Source: Zeugodacus cucurbitae (Eukaryota; Arthropoda; Insecta; Diptera; Tephritidae). From it: a stretch of DNA of 64,000 bases. The position numbers and the translations under genes were made by a program. Below the pieces are notes generated by a model that saw only the letters and a list, made by a program, of their open reading frames with translations, was not told the origin of the DNA and searched no databases. The DNA lies in NCBI RefSeq assembly GCF_028554725.1, contig NC_071668.1:78338719-78402718 (forward strand), read 5' to 3'. Of the stretch, positions 53,601 through 64,000 are shown piece after piece (the first letter of the stretch is position 1; each line of letters starts with the position of its first letter).

Positions 53601-56600
53601 TTTGGACGATGCTAGTGTTGCACGTTGTATATACCGAAATCGGACGAAATCGAGGTACGCGTATGCCACAAACTTATGAAGTAATCTAAGAGCCAAAGCA
53701 AAAGTGCGCACACAAAAAACATGAATATTCATTGTCCACCTCCATCGATAGCGCACACACTCTCCAACCAATCCTTCTCGGCGACTCAGCTCAACCTTAA
53801 ACGTTGGTAATAAATGAAATTGTTCGTTCTGCGGGCATCTGCTCGTCTGTTTTCCTGAGCACACAGCCACCTGCCCTTCAACACGCTCAGAAGCCTGCCG
53901 GTCCAACTCCCCGCACGCAGGTGTTTGCATACATATTCACTTGTGCGGCCAATGCGGTTTTGCCCACAATTTTTTGCCGCCGTTTCGCCCAACCAAATTG
54001 TGCACGGCTTTTATTTTGCGCACTTTTTTCACCTTCGGCATGCCAACAAAACATTTAGTGCGATTTTTCATTTTGGCGTTGCGGTGCTTAGTCATATTTT
54101 CGGATTTTCCCACGCGTGTGCTTTTTTGCGCCTACACTACGCCATAGTGAGGATGTGGAGTGCGCAGGTTGTGTTTTTTGCCGACGACTTTTCCTTTAGA
54201 AATTGTACGCTAGAAAAATGCACAGCGACTGTGTGGCGTGTGAAACAATCGCTTACAATGAGAAGCCCAACAATTTTGCTTACATATTTTGTTGGGTCAG
54301 TGTCTAATGGCAATGATTTGGTTATTGTTGCCCTCAGACAGGGCATCGGAGATTTCTTTTTTGTAAATATCCAACAATGATATGCTTTTTCAACCTCCAT
54401 GTAGATGTACAAATGTACATACTTGAATAAATATATATACCTTTTCTCCAACACCGAGTTTAACTGCATTGTAGTTTAAGTTTGGTACGTTGGCAAAAAT
54501 TGCTCGGAAAATATTGTATTAGACGTTGTATGAGACGATTGTTGGAGTGCCAGTCACACGATTGTCTTAGCTATAATATTTGCCTGTCATAAGATTTAAA
54601 ATTGGGAAATATATATAATATATATATAATATATATGTGTTTTCGCGTTTAAATAGTAGACAAAGTTGTATTACAGTTTTTTATCTCTTCACTCTCATAT
54701 ACATTTTTTCAGTTTTATTTTCTCTTAACAAGCGCTAATGAGTGGCCTTAATTGGCCGGGGAAACCATATCGATGGAAATCGGCGAACTGTAAATGCTTT
54801 ACTCAAATTTTTAGTTTTATATTTAGTTAAGAATTTTATTGGCAACTTCTATACGCCAAAGCCATCAATTTTTAAATCACCATTAACCCTCTGCTGTTTG
54901 CCATGCATCCCATGCTGTCCATGCTCTTTGGCAGCGAATGAAACCACTTTGCACTAATGCATAGCAATTGGAAATTGAATTCGCAAGTAACCGAAAATGT
55001 TAAAAACCGAAAATAGAAATAAAGGAAAGCCAAACCAAAAGGGAAACATAAAAAATTAAGAGCCCATGACGGCCAGTAAAGAATTTAAAGCAATATACTC
55101 GTAAGAGGTCATTGTTAGAGCCCCATAATAAGCCCCGCAACTTACCACAATACCATTAATAGTCCATGTCAAATTAGCAGCCGGCTTGGAGTACTTAATT
55201 GAGCAATTGCCATCAACCAAATCGCCGATACGATAACGTGGCTGGATGCCCGTAACAATGGCCTGCTCTTCCGGTAACTCTGTGATGCGGCAACGACGAC
55301 GTCGAACGGAAACGGAGAGCATAAAGAGAGAGAAAAAATCGTTTTTAATTTAGTAAAAAATTGTGCACTCGGCGCAGAGAAAAAAAACGATGATTTTATC
55401 AAAATGTTCGCTAGTTTTCAGTTCAGCCATTGAATTGAAAAGTCATCAATTAGAAGTGTTGAACATGGAATTTGCCACCGTTGAAGGGGCAAAAAACGGC
55501 GCAAAAAACGTGCTAAATATACGCGAAGTTTCTAATTAATTTGCCTTACACGCGGCACTTGGGTGAAAGAGCAAGCAGTTGAATTAGCGCCTTTGCGGAA
55601 TTTCAAACATTTAAGCCGATTTGCGATTCTTTTTTATCTAAGCGCCAGCATAGTTTCACTCATTGGCGCTAAATAGCATTAAGCGTGATTGTGTGTGTAT
55701 GTATCTAAGTGTGTTTGTGTGTTGTACTCACCCACAACTTCCAGTTCACCAGAGACCATGGCGGTTTGAAAGGTTGGCGCCTCCACGGAAATCTCGCATG
55801 TAAACTTGCCGGATATGTTGAGCGGCACCGCCAACAGCACGACATGACTTTGATTGGAGAGATTACGCTGTTGCAGTTCCGTTATAAATGCATGTGAAAG
55901 TAAAAGAGTGGAGAAAAAACATTTATGAAATTAATTATAATTGAATGTTCGACAAAAAAAACTACAACAAGTATGTGAAAAAATTCGTGTAGCGGAAATT
56001 TCGCTAAATGCGATTTGAATTTTTTATTATGGCAAATGTAGCGCAGTAATTTACTTTTCCTACATTTCGTTCGATGTGCGTGTGTGTGGGCGACTGCTTT
56101 AGACCTTTTTTCTATAAACAAATTTTCAGCACACACTCATACATATATATTCATATCAACATTTGCAACATTTGTGTGTGTTGCGAAATTTAATTAACCA
56201 GCTTTTGGTGTGCGTTGAAAGGAAATAAATAGCGGAAGTTAATAACACCTTTTGGGAATATGAAACAATTTTGTGTTTTTTGTATATTCGTTCTTGCTTT
56301 TTACTGCACAAAAACAAATTAGGTTTTAGCTATGGAAAATTAATTATTGAAATGAATTAACTCATAATTAAAGGAACGCATACACTTTTTCAGGCTCTCT
56401 GTTATACATACAATATTTTGATAATATTTGTACTGCCTTTGAGATTTATGTAAGCAATAAATTACAATAGTGAATCACAAAGCAAGAGTATATTGCTTTA
56501 GTTAATACTGCAGAGCTTAGCTTTCAGTTAAAGAATATAAAATAAAATTCTGTTTGCTGAGCGTCATATGAAAATCATATGCGTAAGTATTGGTGTTGTG

Positions 56601-59600
56601 CAGTCATAAAAATTTATTAAAGTCTGCATTTACTTTACACTACTTTTATTCACAGTGCATTTGTATATTTAAAAATTATTTTCATTTTTATTTTAATAAC
56701 GCATTGTTCGTGTACTTTTAATATTCTTCTTGATTTCCGCAACATTAAATATGATTTTTGTGGAAATGAACAAAATAATACAACAAATTAATGAAAACGA
56801 GAAAAAAGCCTCAATTATTCTTTATGGGGGGGAAATATTAATATGTGCATATTATATTTAAAGCAATTGTTGCCACAAATGATATAATTAATAACAATGC
56901 ATGGCATTGGAAAAGCTTAAAATTCACAATAAAGAATGGTTTCAGACAACTTTCACAGGCAAATACAAAAGCATGCACAGTATGTAAGGCACTGCATTGA
57001 TAACTTTATAATTTTTCATTATTTTCATAAGAATTGAGTTTATCGAATGTTAGTAATATTATATTATAGCCGAACAAAACATTTCTTATATGAAAGGCAT
57101 TCAAGTCATGTGTGGTATAAAACCGTGAAAGGGTAGAGAAAATTTAGAAAATCGTAAAAATGCTCAGATCACTACATGAATGAATAATCGGTGAAATTAT
57201 TGTTAAAAAAAATTACTAATAACAAACCGACTTCTAGTATAAAGAATATATGTCAGTTTATCCCTTTGATATAGAGGATATATCAATTTCCGTACATATT
57301 CATATAATATTTTAGTGTAATTTCCAACATTTGGAATATCTTAATAAAAAATAAAACTTAATTATTAATAATATTTAGATTTATTTTAAAAAAAACTACC
57401 CTTAACTTTTTCGAAGTTTGTTTTGTAAAATTATTTTAATTTTTTATTCATTAACATATCTGAAATAAATCCGGTTCGGATGCATTCGAATATGACCCTT
57501 TATTCTGTCACTGTGTTTGTAATGTTCTTGTAAAAATGCATGGTAAACGTTTACTTGTGTGTGTGTGTATGTGTGCAAGAGTAAGTACAATCGCTATTAT
57601 TCCAATAAACTGTAAACTTAATGAGGCGTTCATAGGTAATCAAATGAGATGTGCATGCGTGGCTACTTTCGAACAAGCTCACAATGAGTATGACACGCAT
57701 TTGCAACGGTATGTATACAAATGCATTCAAGGGCACATTTACAACTTAAGCTGCTAGACTGTCATCTACAAAACAATTAAAGTGTGTGTGTGTATGTGTA
57801 TATGCACCGTTATTGAAATAAGCGCTCGTAATGAGATAATTGAACCCATTAATTAATCATCACGCATGCAACCAACTGTGAGCAGGCGATATCATATTAC
57901 CACGCCTTAGTATAATTAAAATTCCACTTGATATTGCCTCTTTAAGAATTTAAAAATGTTGTTGTTGTTGTACAAATGAACAATCGAAAAGTTATTTCTT
58001 TTATTTGCGAAACTAAATTTTCGTTTTGTTGACTGACTGACTAAGCTATTAGATAGAATTTGTATTGATTTATGTTGAACAATTCGTGCTTTCTAATTTG
58101 CTGCTTTGTACAATTTAAGCTGACAGAAAGCAAAAATTGGAAAAGAACAGCAACTATTGAGACAATTTCCAATTAAATTGAATTCATTTAAACGTTTCAA
58201 GTGTCAGTTAAACGCTTAAGTTTTTGATGTTTTGTTGAAAATAAGCAAAGTATGAAATGTTAATACTTTCAATATTTCATTATTATCTATTTATAAATTA
58301 ATAAAAATGGAGTATTTTTGTGATTGAATTCAATATTTAAATATTTCTTGTACATCTGAACAATAAGTGCAAACGTTTTTACACATGTGAAGGAGATAAG
58401 TATTTACTTGTATATAACAAAAAAATATATGTATATGCATAATCGGAGAAAAATTGATATCTCTGTAAATGCTCATACATACATACTTCACACCACATGA
58501 AGGTGAGCACATATTTTATGAGCAACAATTGCAACTTCTATTGACACTGTTCTACAATATATATGTGTTCGTACATATATGCAGGCAAGCCCGCATCATT
58601 ATAATATGAGTATACACAGAGTTATTAATTATTTTGTATATTTTCATGTACTTATAACGGGTGATTTTTTTGAGGTTAGGATTTTCATGCATTAGTATTT
58701 GACAGATCACGTGGGATTTCAGACATGGTGTCAAAGAGAAAGATGCTCAGTATGCTTTGACATTTCATCATGAATAGACTTACTAACGAGCAACGCTTGC
58801 AAATCATTGAATTTTATTACCAAAATCAGTGTTCGGTTCGAAATGTGTTTATCGACAAATTTTGTTCAGCGATGAGGCTCATTTCTGGTTGAATGGCTAC
58901 GTAAATAAGCAAAATTGCCGCATTTGGGGTGAAGAGCAACCAGAAGCCGTTCAAGAACTGCCCATGCATCCCGAAAAATGCACTGTTTGGTGTGGTTTGT
59001 ACGCTGGTGGAATCATTGGACCGTATTTTTTCAAAGATGCTGTTGGACGCAACGTTACGGTGAATGGCGATCGCTATCGTTCGATGCTAACAAACTTTTT
59101 GTTGCCAAAAATGGAAGAACTGAACTTGGTTGACATGTGGTTTCAACAAGATGGCGCTACATGCCACACAGCTCGCGATTCTATGGCCATTTTGAGGGAA
59201 AACTTCGGAGAACAATTCATCTCAAGAAATGGACCCGTAAGTTGGCCACCAAGATCATGCGATTTAACGCCTTTAGACTATTTTTTGTAGGGCTACGTCA
59301 AGTCTAAAGTCTACAGAAATAAGCCAGCAACTATTCCAGCTTTGGAAGACAACATTTCCGAAGAAATTCGGGCTATTCCGGCCGAAATGCTCGAAAAAGT
59401 TGCCCAAAATTGGACTTTCCGAATGGACCACCTAAGACGCAGCCGCGGTCAACATTTAAATGAAATTATCTTCAAAAAGTAAATGTCATGAACCAATCTA
59501 ACGTTTCAAATAAAGAACCGATGAGATTTTGCAAATTTTATGCGTTTTTTTTTTTTTTAAAGTTATCAAGCTCTTAAAAAATCACCCTTTACATACCTCA

Positions 59601-59808
59601 ACGTTGATTCCGGCGGCCATGGGAAAAACTTTCATTGCCGGATTTTCCTTTGGTGTATAGCGATAAAACTCTCGACGTCCCTTATACCATTTAACGGAAT
59701 ATAAAGTATCATTTTCCATATCGTAATTGCATGTGAGCAGTGCATTGCTGCCGCGTTTCACCGCTTGTGGTATTGTAACCGAAACATCCTTGAGTCCAGC
59801 AATGAAAT
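44609..59808 (-). CDS. beat-Ic: Beat-Ic, beaten path family immunoglobulin protein (N-terminus missing)
   Basis: Beat proteins are neuronal Ig-superfamily ligands of the Sidestep receptors that control axon adhesion and defasciculation.
Exons, minus strand: 59808-59597, 55867-55732, 55279-55146, 48899-48777, 48658-48475 and 45888-44609. All junctions have GT/AG and consistent phase, giving 689 residues so far.
The first two exons form Ig1 (LKDVSVTIPQAV, the cysteine in LLTCNYD, the family motif YKGRREFYRYTPKENPAMKVF, then the second cysteine in GKFTCEIS). The next three form Ig2 (the cysteine in DGNCSIKYSKPA, then RLKCTASIFDIF). EEIESVIEEDRPRIMASGRS follows.
The last exon adds a linker, a transmembrane helix (CIAYVFIAICTSVFLCAL) and a tail of about 300 residues with two glutamine runs.
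The signal-peptide exon, which must end in phase 1 upstream of 59808, was not found. Assignment to Ic over other Beat-I members rests on recalled similarity and proximity to BicC. Confidence 0.92.
46915..46933. repeat. (GT)n microsatellite
   Basis: About nine GT units, directly visible, inside the last beat-Ic intron. Confidence 0.9.
47556..47579. repeat. (ATGT)n tetranucleotide microsatellite
   Basis: Six ATGT units in a row, inside the last beat-Ic intron. Confidence 0.9.
53178..53409. mobile_element. 232-bp TTAA-flanked MITE
   Basis: The left junction is TTAA (53174-53177) then AAGGGGAAGTCC; the right is GGATTTCCCCCC then TTAA (53410-53413). The ends are imperfect inverted repeats (GGGGAAGTCC against GGGGGGAAATCC). 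The left inner segment TTTTCAAAAAATCGATTTTC matches the MITEs at 8681 and 25928. There is no coding capacity. It lies in a beat-Ic intron. Confidence 0.68.
54609..54637. repeat. (AT)n tract
   Basis: Nearly pure AT dinucleotides over about 29 bases, with two extra A interruptions, inside a beat-Ic intron. Confidence 0.85.
55868..58656 (-). other. beat-Ic intron separating the two Ig1 exons (excluding the mariner copy)
   Basis: The intron runs from 59596 down to 55868. Outside the mariner copy it is AT-rich with CA/TG patches (55691-55722, 57557-57574, 57783-57800). No recognisable gene was seen. Confidence 0.7.
58657..59589 (+). mobile_element. Defective mariner-like (IS630/Tc1/mariner) transposon
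   Basis: The 933-bp copy is flanked by TA duplications (58655-58656 and 59590-59591) with ends GGGTGATTTTTT at 58659 and its inverse at 59587.
The transposase starts at ATG 58770 (MNRLTNEQRLQIIEFYYQNQ). At about 58843-58850 it jumps out of frame straight into the catalytic half, so the whole middle of the gene, including most of the DNA-binding region, is deleted. The catalytic triad is still visible: D in FSDEAHFWL, D in QQDGATCHTA, D in CDLTPLDYF, the last two separated by 36 residues.
A TAG at 59288-59290 replaces the expected codon between DYFL and GYVKSK. The remainder runs to TAA at 59480-59482. The copy cannot make an active enzyme. It lies antisense to beat-Ic, directly after the exon at 59597. 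Confidence 0.93.
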
Positions 59809-62118
59809 CTGCAAAAACCAAATAAAAAGTGCGAGTGAGTATGAGTGAATGTCGGCAAAGTGAATGGGTAAAAAATGTTACCACCGAAAGTATTAAAACG
59901 AGCATCCATACATACTTACATTTGTGTATGTGGGATTTCTCATACACTCTTTTATTTTATATTCCTTTTTTTATGAAAATTGCTTAATACTGAGCGAAAA
60001 ACCTCAAGTGCCACGCCTGCTGGCCACTGCAGCGGACATAAAAAGGTAACGGTACAGAATAGTTTTACTTTTCCTCACTTAAGATATTTGCCAACGGTGA
60101 CAGGGGTGGCAACAGCATAAATGCCATAAACGAAATTTGTTTTAAATTCGCACGACAGTCTCAGCAACGGGGGGAAAGTAATGCATACACCGCTTCACTG
60201 GAGTGCTGCTGCAACATTGGAAGTGAGCAATAAATGTTCTACTTAAAAATTTCTATGCGCAAACGTTTTGCTGCGGGAACATAGAAAAGTTACCGCCGCT
60301 CCACAATGTTTGACGCACACACACACTCTCACGCGCTACACGTAATTATGTATGAATTTATGAAAACGTCCTGTTTCTTATCCCACTTTGGCTTTGATCA
60401 GAAATTACGAGTTGATTGCTATGTCGAAGTTTTGACCACCCATTGCGGTCTGCAGACCACAGCAAAGACGCATGGAGAGCGGAGAGTGCATGCATGGTTG
60501 GGCCACCGGTGTTGCTGAAGTATGCGCGTGACAGCGGTGGACTCTGTACATGCATGGCTTTGGTCTGGAGATGCGGAGGTTTGGAGGTTTGAGACTTTCA
60601 AATGTCAGCTATCATGGCCAGAGTGCATACATGCGAGAATTTGTTGGTAGATCAGCTGATGGAAAAAGTTTTGCGCATAGAAGTGAATACAAAAACAAAC
60701 TGCACCGAAAAAGATTTGGAGTGAAAGGTGTAAAAGCGTACAATTTTCGGCTGGAATTATTGAGTTCGCATGGAAAATCTTGAAGTGTTTGACCTTTTGC
60801 GAACATGAACTGAACAGAACACGCTGTTCTGAGCTTGAATTCAAACTCTTTTTCACATTTTTATAATATATATTTTTTTTTGCTTTTTACAAATATTTTT
60901 TAAGTTAGAAGGATAGGTAGAACATTTGAAACATTTGGATATCATATATATACATACATACATACTTCCTTTCCGCAACTTAAACGATTTATTTCACAAC
61001 TTTGCATGTGTACACGTGAATTAGTATCGCACACAACTACCAAACCGCAGTTACAATTTACTACACTACAATTACGACAAACCAACAAAATGAAAACGAA
61101 AAATTGTGTTTGAAATTGTAACGGAAACCACGAAAAACCAAAACTTTTAACGAATAATGAATGTTGTATGCGATTATAAATTGATACGGTACAACAGGTG
61201 AGGGTCAACTTAGCAAATACAAATACAAAAACAAAAATACAGAAAAAACGGACGCTATGAGACAGCAACCATACTGTAAATGCTGGGCACTATTGATATT
61301 GTCTGCAACTTTTTTGGAGTATAGTCTTCTGCACGCAACCATGTCGCTCGACATTTACGACACAGAAACTCAGATTTAATTCTTAAACATACACAAAGCG
61401 CTGTAGTTTCCATTTGACAAAACCACTAACAACCAATGTGAATGTTTTTGAATTTTCATAATATTATCAAGTGCGTGTGTGTGTGTGCGGTGCTTCGTAT
61501 GCGTGGGCTGACCCGCATGAAAGAGAATAAAATAGAATAAAATGTATAAAGTTTTACGTTTCAGCAAAATGCATGTGCAAACGCGTTCGAGGAGGAGAGC
61601 GAAAGGTATGTAATCATTATTTGCTAGCTTTTACATGAACATTTTGTACCAATAAATTGGTTTTCTGGTATGGTGTGTGCAATATTTTTGAAATGTGAAA
61701 TCAAAGCTCAGTTAGTTTCGTTATTTTTTATATTCAAATCGTAATGAAATTTTTTCACAAAGCAAAACTTTTTCACAGCTTCGAGCTTTGTATTCGTTAG
61801 TTACACCTGTGATGCTATTTTACTAGTCACCAAATTCTACATAACTCAAAAAAAATTTTATTTGACAGTGGGTGTGAAATGGTAGCACTTCAGTGATACT
61901 ACATAACATATATACAGTAATAAAAACTTTGATTAACACAAAACTTGAAATTGAAAATTATAAATTTCACTCTCAATACTATTGTAAATAACATCAGTAA
62001 GAAGCAGCAATAAAATTTCAAGTTTGATTCAATGGAACATTGTGGAAAAGCTCTTACAGACGTCACGAAAAACTCACGATCAATTTAGATTACACTTGAC
62101 TAACGATTCCAGCAAATA

Positions 62119-62604
62119 TTAGGTCTACAACTTTGCTTCTGCTGTTTTCCAATAGATGTCTCTAGGGTCAAGCACTGATCGATTAAATCGATTTTTTTTT
62201 TTATATCGATCTTGGACATTTGTGTCAACATTAACCCAACGAAATTTTGTAGAGATCTGCTTGCATCCCAAACTTATTCTCAACAGAAAATGTCACTTTT
62301 TGTGCCGAATTCTCGACATTTGCGGGAATGTCTCTGGGGTTAAGCACTGGTCGATTAAATCGATTAAATCGTTTTATATCGATCTTGGACATTTGTGTCA
62401 ACATTAACCCAACAAAATTTTGTAGAGATCTGCTTGCATCCTGTCACTTTGTGAGCCGAATTCTCGACATTTGCGGGAAATTTTGCTTTTCTTTTTTTAT
62501 TCCAAGAAAAGTGCGGCTGAGGCTCATTGACATTTGTTACCGTTTTTATACAAAAAAAAACTTAAATTTACAAAAAAACGGCGGAAGCAAAGTTGTAGAC
62601 CTAA
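62119..62604. mobile_element. TA-flanked MITE with long inverted ends and internal tandem duplication
   Basis: The left end is TA then TTAGGTCTACAACTTTGCTT; the right end is its inverse, then TA (62605-62606). The ends match over about 30 bp with few differences, and a TA target indicates the Tc1/mariner class. Inside, a unit of 172 bp beginning ATGTCTCT occurs at 62156-62327 and again from 62328 to about 62480. Both copies contain TTGGACATTTGTGTCAACAT and CGATTAAATCG. No transposase is encoded. Confidence 0.85.
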
Positions 62605-63173
62605 TATATATTCAATTTTTCCTTTTCCTTAAACATGCATCTCCAGCAAAATTTAACATCATTCATATATTTATAATATACATATATTGGCCAACTTATC
62701 CAACGCTAACCTTCAACTATATTTTTTTTTTGTTTGGAACCAACCTTTTTCGGGTTCTGTAAATTTAAACTTGTATGTATGTGTTGTGTTGCTAACTCAC
62801 ATTTTTTCGTGCTTCGTAATAAGATTTACTTGCTTTTTTGCGCTTCGTCAGGCCACAGGTTTTGTTGGTCTGCACTTTTCACAATGTTTGTTGTGCGAAT
62901 GGTGCAGTGGTGTGTTCACTGGCTTTTATGTATTCCTTGAATTGCTTTTGTTTGTATGCTGTTATTTGCAGCAAGTTGGTTAGCTCTTTGCTAGTGGCCA
63001 ATTGCGCTTGTGCATCATGTTCAGCAAATACAAATACAAATATATGTCTGTGTACATAAAACACATGCAATTGCACAGCTGTGCTTGTTGTTTGGTTGAC
63101 CCAGAGATGGTTGGCGGTGCGCAAGTTTTAGTTGGCTTTTTGCAACACATCACCACCACCACATGGGCGCATC

Positions 63174-63195
63174 TGTGTGTGTGTGTGTGTGTGTG
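63174..63195. repeat. (TG)11 microsatellite
   Basis: Eleven TG units, directly visible, in the beat-Ic upstream region. Confidence 0.95.
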
Positions 63196-64000
63196 AGTAA
63201 GTGCATTTCGGCATGTGTTAGTGAAAACTTTAGCAATCAACGTTTGCTTAGTATTTTAACGGCACTTTTATTTATATTTTATTTACGCTATTATCACTCA
63301 TTGCCCAACAAAAGCAAAGAAACGCCAATATGGCGAATGCAACGGCAACTCGTGCAGCGCAGGAGAAATGGTTGAATATTGTGGAGAGTGATGCGCATAA
63401 ATATTAAAGTATTTATATTTATCTGTTTTTCTGCTCAACGTGAGCAACCACAACTGATTGAACGTAAACTTTTAATCAATTTACATTGCTTTACTATTCA
63501 ATTTGAGTGCTGCTCATTTGTCAGTTTTTTTGTGTCTTTGTTTTGAGAGTACATAGTACAAGCTTCAGTTGGTAAACTTACTTTTTAAAATCAAGAATTC
63601 AGTTAATAATAGAATTTTCCTAAAAAAAAACATGCATATTGATACATAAAGCATATAAACTGATTTTTTACAAAAGAAGATTTCTACTCGTAACATTTTT
63701 CATAAATGAAAAAAAATGAGATATAAAAGATAGTGAAATTAAATTTGACGTTAAAAAATTTAAAATTCATAATTTTCTAAAATTAGCTGTTTTTTTTTCA
63801 AAATGTTATATAAAAGCCCAAAAAAATGTTTAGTATCGCAATATAAGCAATCTAAAAAAGAAATAAACGTCAATAATTGTCAAATCGAATCGTCTCAATC
63901 ATTCCGTTTTTGGTTGGTAAAAAGTTCGCCGGATCAGCTAATTTCATAACCAAAAATTATTGCTCTTAAATACCAAACGTCTTAAAAAGGAGACTGAAAG

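Larger units (their letters stand above)
48900..55145 (-). other. beat-Ic large intron between the Ig2 exons
   Basis: About 6.2 kb splits Ig2. It holds the 232-bp MITE at 53178-53409 and an (AT)n tract at 54609-54637. A GC-richer block at about 51000-51550 has plus-strand open frames of 125 and about 130 codons, an initiator-like TCAGTG at 51131-51136 and a donor (GTAAGC) near 51401. Another GC-richer block lies at about 53600-54060, with open frames on both strands. None of these frames is recognisable. Confidence 0.6.
59809..64000 (-). other. beat-Ic upstream intron or 5' region to the window end
   Basis: It should contain or precede the signal-peptide exon, which I could not identify. It holds the MITE at 62119-62604 and a (GT)n tract at 63174-63195. 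A GC-richer block at 60380-60600 has repeated TGCATG motifs and a GGTCTGCAGACC palindrome. Two plus-strand mini-ORFs are present: MRQQPYCKCWALLILSATFL onward at 61257-61379 (40 codons, hydrophobic start), and MANATATRAAQEKWLNIVES onward near 63331-63408 (25 codons). Neither has supporting context. Confidence 0.45.

Noticed and set aside
53595..54380. Open frames of 84-151 codons on both strands
   Set aside because: Frames compete on both strands in a GC-richer intronic patch and no protein family is recognisable.
61257..61379. 40-codon plus-strand ORF with a hydrophobic, signal-like start
   Set aside because: It lies on the opposite strand to beat-Ic and cannot be its missing signal exon. 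There is no promoter or splice evidence for a separate gene.
1..64000. tRNA, rRNA or CRISPR-like features
   Set aside because: No convincing tRNA A/B boxes with cloverleaf, no rRNA motifs, and no regularly spaced identical repeats with unique spacers were seen.

Overview
The window is nuclear DNA of a higher (brachyceran) fly. It is AT-rich and intron-rich, with many CA/TG and TATG microsatellites and several short DNA transposons. Two genes are recognisable, and both match Drosophila genes I know: Bicaudal C (BicC) and beat-Ic of the beaten path family. The gene spacing, much wider than in Drosophila, and the transposon types suggest a tephritid fruit fly, but that placement is an inference.

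Layout. The first 36.7 kb is gene-poor. It holds a hairpin-ended repeat (1371-2074), a TTAA-flanked MITE with long inverted ends (8681-9386), a decayed non-LTR retrotransposon fragment (14280-15056), a second hairpin-ended repeat (20238-21572) and a one-ended TTAA MITE (25928-26345). Three small unassigned coding candidates lie among them. One is a plus-strand TATA/initiator followed by a start codon and an 18-residue signal-peptide-like ORF (19516-19646). One is a minus-strand terminal exon encoding a membrane segment (27218-27115), possibly spliced to 26895-26819. One is a plus-strand exon pair (30955-30994 with 31864-32057).

BicC occupies 36729-40211 on the plus strand. I resolve 12 coding exons giving 908 residues, with KH and KH-like repeats and a C-terminal SAM domain. 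beat-Ic runs convergently on the minus strand from beyond exon 59808-59597 down to its stop at 44609. I resolve six exons: two Ig domains, a membrane segment and a long glutamine-rich tail. Its signal-peptide exon was not found and is probably upstream, perhaps outside the window. The two genes end tail to tail about 4.4 kb apart.

The beat-Ic introns hold more mobile DNA: a 232-bp TTAA MITE (53178-53409), a dead 933-bp mariner-like element (58657-59589) whose TA target begins at the sixth base of a beat-Ic intron, and a 486-bp TA-flanked MITE with an internal 172-bp tandem duplication (62119-62604).

The two confirmed genes are not known to act together. BicC is an RNA-binding translational repressor and Beat-Ic a neuronal immunoglobulin protein. 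I saw no tRNA, rRNA, CRISPR array or intact transposon. I also found no new multi-gene system. The most useful leads are the hidden exons, the stop-free 63-nt intron in BicC, and the MITE families that share end structure.
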